A DNA stretch of 7,041 nucleotides. Origin: Gammaproteobacteria bacterium (lineage in GTDB: Bacteria > Pseudomonadota > Gammaproteobacteria > Steroidobacterales > Woeseiaceae). The notes below the pieces were generated by a model that saw only the letters and a program-made list of their open reading frames with translations, searched no databases and had not been told where the DNA came from. The stretch lies in assembly GCA_030641695.1 (NCBI GenBank), contig DAOWGY010000050.1:1-7041 (forward strand), read 5' to 3'. The translations under genes and the position numbers were made by a program. Each line of letters starts with the position of its first letter. The stretch's first letter is position 1. Below, one piece after another: positions 4,257 to 7,041 of this stretch.

Positions 4257-7041
4257 CTAGCGCTCCAGGCGGCTTTCTCCGTCGTGGAAGATTCGATACA
4301 GAGCCGGCAACAGCAACAATGTCAACAAGGTTGAAGATATCAACCCACCGATCACCACCGTCGCCAGTGGTCGTTGTACTTCGGAGCCGGTGCCGACGTT
4401 GAATGCCATTGGTACGAAACCGAAACTTGCGACCAGTGCCGTCATCAGAATCGGTCGCAATCGCTGCGTGGCGCCTTTGATGATGGCAATGTCGAGTTCG
4501 ACAGAAACCCGAAGCTGGCGTATGAACGACATCATGACAACACCGTTCAGAACGGCGACCCCGGACAATGCGATGAAGCCTATGCCGGCTGATATGGACA
4601 GGGGCATTCCGCGCAGCGCGAGTGCGGCGACGCCACCTGTCAGCGCAAGTGGAACGCCGGTAAATACCAATGTTGCGTCCTTGGCGGAACCGAAGGTTGT
4701 AAAGAGCAGGAAGAAGATGAGCAGCAAGGTCAACGGTACAACAACTGTCAGTCGCTTCGCGGCGGCGATCAACTGCTCAAAAGTGCCGCCATAGCTCACC
4801 CAGTAACCAACCGGAATGTCCAGGTTGTCCTCAACCACCCTCTGTACCTCCGCCACGAATGAGCCGAGATCCCGGCCGCGAACATTCGCTGTAACGAAAA
4901 TACGCCGTTTGCCGTTCTCCCGACTTATCTGGTTCGGGCTATCGACGACCGAAATATCTGTTACCTCACTCAGCATGATCATTTCCGGCGGCGCGTCGGT
5001 CGGAACGAGCGTATCGGCATCGCCGGGCACCTCAATCGTCGCCGGCGGCAGCGCTACGGGCAGCCGGCCAATGGAGTCTGGATTAGATCTCAGGTACTCC
5101 GGCAGGCGCACAACGATATCAAAACGACGATCACCTTCGAAAACCTGACCTGCAACCCGCCCGCCAAAAGCGATTTGCAGTGTGTCCTGAACATCGGCGA
5201 CTGCCAGTCCATATAACGCCAATCGTCGGCGATCGGGTGTGACAGTAAGTACAGGCAGTCCTGTCGCTTGTTCCATGCGAACGTCCGCCGCTCCTGGAAT
5301 CGCTCGCACGAGGTCTTCTATTTGTTCGCCAACACTCACAAGCACTTCGAGGTCGTCGCCGTACACCTTGACTGCAAGCTCGGACCGCACGCCGGCAATC
5401 AGTTCATTGAAACGCATCTCGATAGGTTGTGTGATTTCGTATTTATTACCTGGCACCTGGCTAATCGTTTCTTCAATTTCGCCGATCAATGTTTCCCTGG
5501 ACTTCTCTGGATCGGGCCATTGATCTCTTGGCTTCATCATAAGGAAAGTATCCGCGACAGATGGTGGCATGGGATCGGTCGCAACTTCGGCTGTGCCGAT
5601 TTTCGAAAAGACACTATCTACTTCGGGAATGTCACTGATGACGTTTTCGAGCGAATTTTGCATCGTGACGGCCTGCGCAAGACCCGTTCCGGGAACGCGT
5701 AACGCATGCAGCGCGATATCACCTTCATCGAGGCTCGGGATGAATTCGGTTCCCATGCGACTCGCGAGGAGACCTGCCGACAGGACGACGACGATGGCGC
5801 CGGAAACGATCCCCCAGCGAAATCGAAGCGCAAAGCGCAGAGCCGGAGCATAGATTCGATGCGCCGCCATCATGATGTAATTTTCCCTGTTGGCATGCCC
5901 GGTGCGAACAAACAATGCGACCGCTGCCGGAACGACCGTGATCGAGAGAACCAGCGCCGCAAATAACGCGATCATCACAGTCAGCGCCATGGGCCGAAAC
6001 ATCTTTCCCTCGACACCGCTCAAAGTGAGTATCGGCAGGTAGACAATCATGATGATTGTAATGGCCACGACTGCCGGTTTGATGACTTCGCGAGTGGCCT
6101 CCCGGACGATCTCGAGACGTTCCGCGAACGGGATCTCATCAACGCGTTCCCGACGCTCTTCGCCAAGCCGTCTGAGACAGTTCTCGACTATGATCACCGC
6201 GCCGTCAACGATCAATCCGAAGTCCAGCGCGCCCAGGCTCATCAGGTTGGCCGACAACCCTGACTCGACCATGCCGGTTATTGTCATCAGCATGGATACC
6301 GGGATTACAGCCGCGGTAAGTAACGCGCCGCGCCAGTTACCAAGCAACAGAAAGAGAATGATGATGACCAAAAGAGCGCCTTCGATCAGGTTCTTGGCCA
6401 CGGTTCGAATCGTCTTGTCGACCAGCTTCGTGCGGTCGTACACAGGGTTCAGCTCAACATCGGGCGGTAATGACTTGTTGATTTCATCGAGCTGCCTGGC
6501 GGTGGACGCCGCCACCGTACGGCTATTCTCGCCAACAAGCATGAACACCGTACCGAGGACAACCTCTTCGCCGTTTTGTGTTGCGGCGCCGGATCGAAGC
6601 TCTGCGCCGAGCTCGATCGTCGCAACCTCGCGCAACGGAATTGGTACACCGTTTCGATGCGTCACCGTGATGGACTCAATATCCGCAAGGCTGCCGACCT
6701 GGCCGGGAGATCGCAGGAGGGACTGGCCACCTGACTTCTCGATGTACCCGGCGCCTACGTTGCTATTGTTTCGTAGCAGCACATCGACAACATCAGAGAA
6801 CGTAAGATCGTAGGCGCGCAATGCCGACGGATCCGCCAGCACGTGAAATTGCTTGGTGTAGCCGCCGATGGTGTTAACCTCGACCACGCCCGGGGTCTGG
6901 CGAAGTTGCGGGCGCACGATCCAGTCCTGAACCGTACGAAGATACATGGGGTTCGATTCAATACCCTCTTTTGCCGACACCGTGTACATGAAAATCTCGC
7001 CGAGCCCGGTCGCAATCGGGCCCATTTGCGGCGTGATGTTC
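4257..7041 (-). CDS. czcA: CzcA-type heavy-metal RND efflux permease (5' end outside window)
   Basis: Inner-membrane proton/metal antiporter of a tripartite CzcCBA-like complex that expels divalent cations. 927 residues are visible, counted from the first full codon at 7040; about 120 N-terminal residues including TM1 lie beyond the edge. The frame is open through 7041 and the Met at 7025 is internal: NITPQ precedes GPIATGLGEI, the usual periplasmic porter sequence. TM2-TM6 span about 217-378 and TM7 about 409-429. The TM4 motif DFGLIVDGAVIIVEN (273-287) has the Asp-Asp-Glu of proton transfer in the DFG...DGA...EN form of CzcA/CnrA-type pumps, not the AxG...D form of CusA. ATDPMPPSVADTF (487-499), MRFNELIAGVRSELAVKVYG (542-561) and NQISRENGKRR (703-713) are typical of CzcA. 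TM8-TM12 fill 764-918. Zn, Co, Cd or Ni is the expected substrate, but the metal cannot be fixed. The membrane-fusion and outer-membrane partners (CzcB, CzcC) are not in the window and would be expected upstream, to the right. Confidence 0.96.
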   Translation of the reverse strand, partial: NITPQMGPIATGLGEIFMYTVSAKEGIESNPMYLRTVQDWIVRPQLRQTPGVVEVNTIGGYTKQFHVLADPSALRAYDLTFSDVVDVLLRNNSNVGAGYIEKSGGQSLLRSPGQVGSLADIESITVTHRNGVPIPLREVATIELGAELRSGAATQNGEEVVLGTVFMLVGENSRTVAASTARQLDEINKSLPPDVELNPVYDRTKLVDKTIRTVAKNLIEGALLVIIILFLLLGNWRGALLTAAVIPVSMLMTITGMVESGLSANLMSLGALDFGLIVDGAVIIVENCLRRLGEERRERVDEIPFAERLEIVREATREVIKPAVVAITIIMIVYLPILTLSGVEGKMFRPMALTVMIALFAALVLSITVVPAAVALFVRTGHANRENYIMMAAHRIYAPALRFALRFRWGIVSGAIVVVLSAGLLASRMGTEFIPSLDEGDIALHALRVPGTGLAQAVTMQNSLENVISDIPEVDSVFSKIGTAEVATDPMPPSVADTFLMMKPRDQWPDPEKSRETLIGEIEETISQVPGNKYEITQPIEMRFNELIAGVRSELAVKVYGDDLEVLVSVGEQIEDLVRAIPGAADVRMEQATGLPVLTVTPDRRRLALYGLAVADVQDTLQIAFGGRVAGQVFEGDRRFDIVVRLPEYLRSNPDSIGRLPVALPPATIEVPGDADTLVPTDAPPEMIMLSEVTDISVVDSPNQISRENGKRRIFVTANVRGRDLGSFVAEVQRVVEDNLDIPVGYWVSYGGTFEQLIAAAKRLTVVVPLTLLLIFFLLFTTFGSAKDATLVFTGVPLALTGGVAALALRGMPLSISAGIGFIALSGVAVLNGVVMMSFIRQLRVSVELDIAIIKGATQRLRPILMTALVASFGFVPMAFNVGTGSEVQRPLATVVIGGLISSTLLTLLLLPALYRIFHDGESRLER

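Noticed and set aside
6049..6813. A 254-codon open frame on the plus strand
   Set aside because: It is antisense to the czcA-like gene and is rich in Ser, Arg and Thr, typical of the complement of a conserved membrane-protein gene.
4257..7041. Copper/silver pump (CusA) identity
   Set aside because: The TM4 motif is DFG...DGA...EN, and the ATDPMPPSVADTF and GVRSELAVKVYG segments match CzcA-type pumps rather than CusA.

Overview
The window reads as ordinary chromosomal DNA of a Gram-negative proteobacterium, most likely a gammaproteobacterium. The reasons are a moderately high GC content, an RND metal-efflux pump with all its usual inner-membrane architecture, a PHA-system protein of the type found in proteobacteria, and a bacterial WS/DGAT enzyme. 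The taxonomic call is inference. Five genes fill nearly all of the sequence. The two outer genes run off the window edges, and no RNA gene, insertion sequence or CRISPR array was seen.

Left part (1-1442, minus strand): a fused HAD-IB phosphatase / PlsC-type lysophosphatidate acyltransferase. It starts at a GTG codon at 1442 and is still open at position 1. A 154-bp divergent intergenic region (1443-1596) follows, holding ribosome-binding sites for both flanking genes, a possible -10 box and an imperfect palindrome.

Centre (1597-3907, plus strand): a two-gene unit of an alpha/beta-hydrolase (Ser-Asp-His triad visible) and, 13 nt downstream, a wax ester synthase / diacylglycerol acyltransferase (WS/DGAT) with the HHxxxDG active site and an unusual lysine-rich C-terminal tail. 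A 20-bp perfect palindrome lies at the very end of the hydrolase gene, 30 bp before the WS/DGAT start.

Right part (3912-7041, minus strand): a small PHA-granule-region family protein with a TTG start, convergent with WS/DGAT and separated from it by only 4 nt. Upstream of it on the same strand is the C-terminal 88% or so of a CzcA-type heavy-metal RND permease whose start lies beyond the right edge.

Taken together, the first four genes suggest a neutral-lipid and storage-granule neighbourhood: lysophosphatidate to phosphatidate (PlsC domain), diacylglycerol or fatty alcohol to triacylglycerol or wax ester (WS/DGAT), a serine hydrolase that could act on acyl esters or lipids, and a protein linked to polyhydroxyalkanoate granules. 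From memory, Mycobacterium tuberculosis carries a comparable cluster (plsB2, a HAD-PlsC fusion, a WS/DGAT gene and lipQ), so the gene association itself is not new. The less ordinary points are the WS/DGAT tail and altered motif, the neighbouring PHA gene, the palindromes, and an unexpected C-terminal sequence in the HAD-PlsC fusion. I did not find a clearly new biological system.
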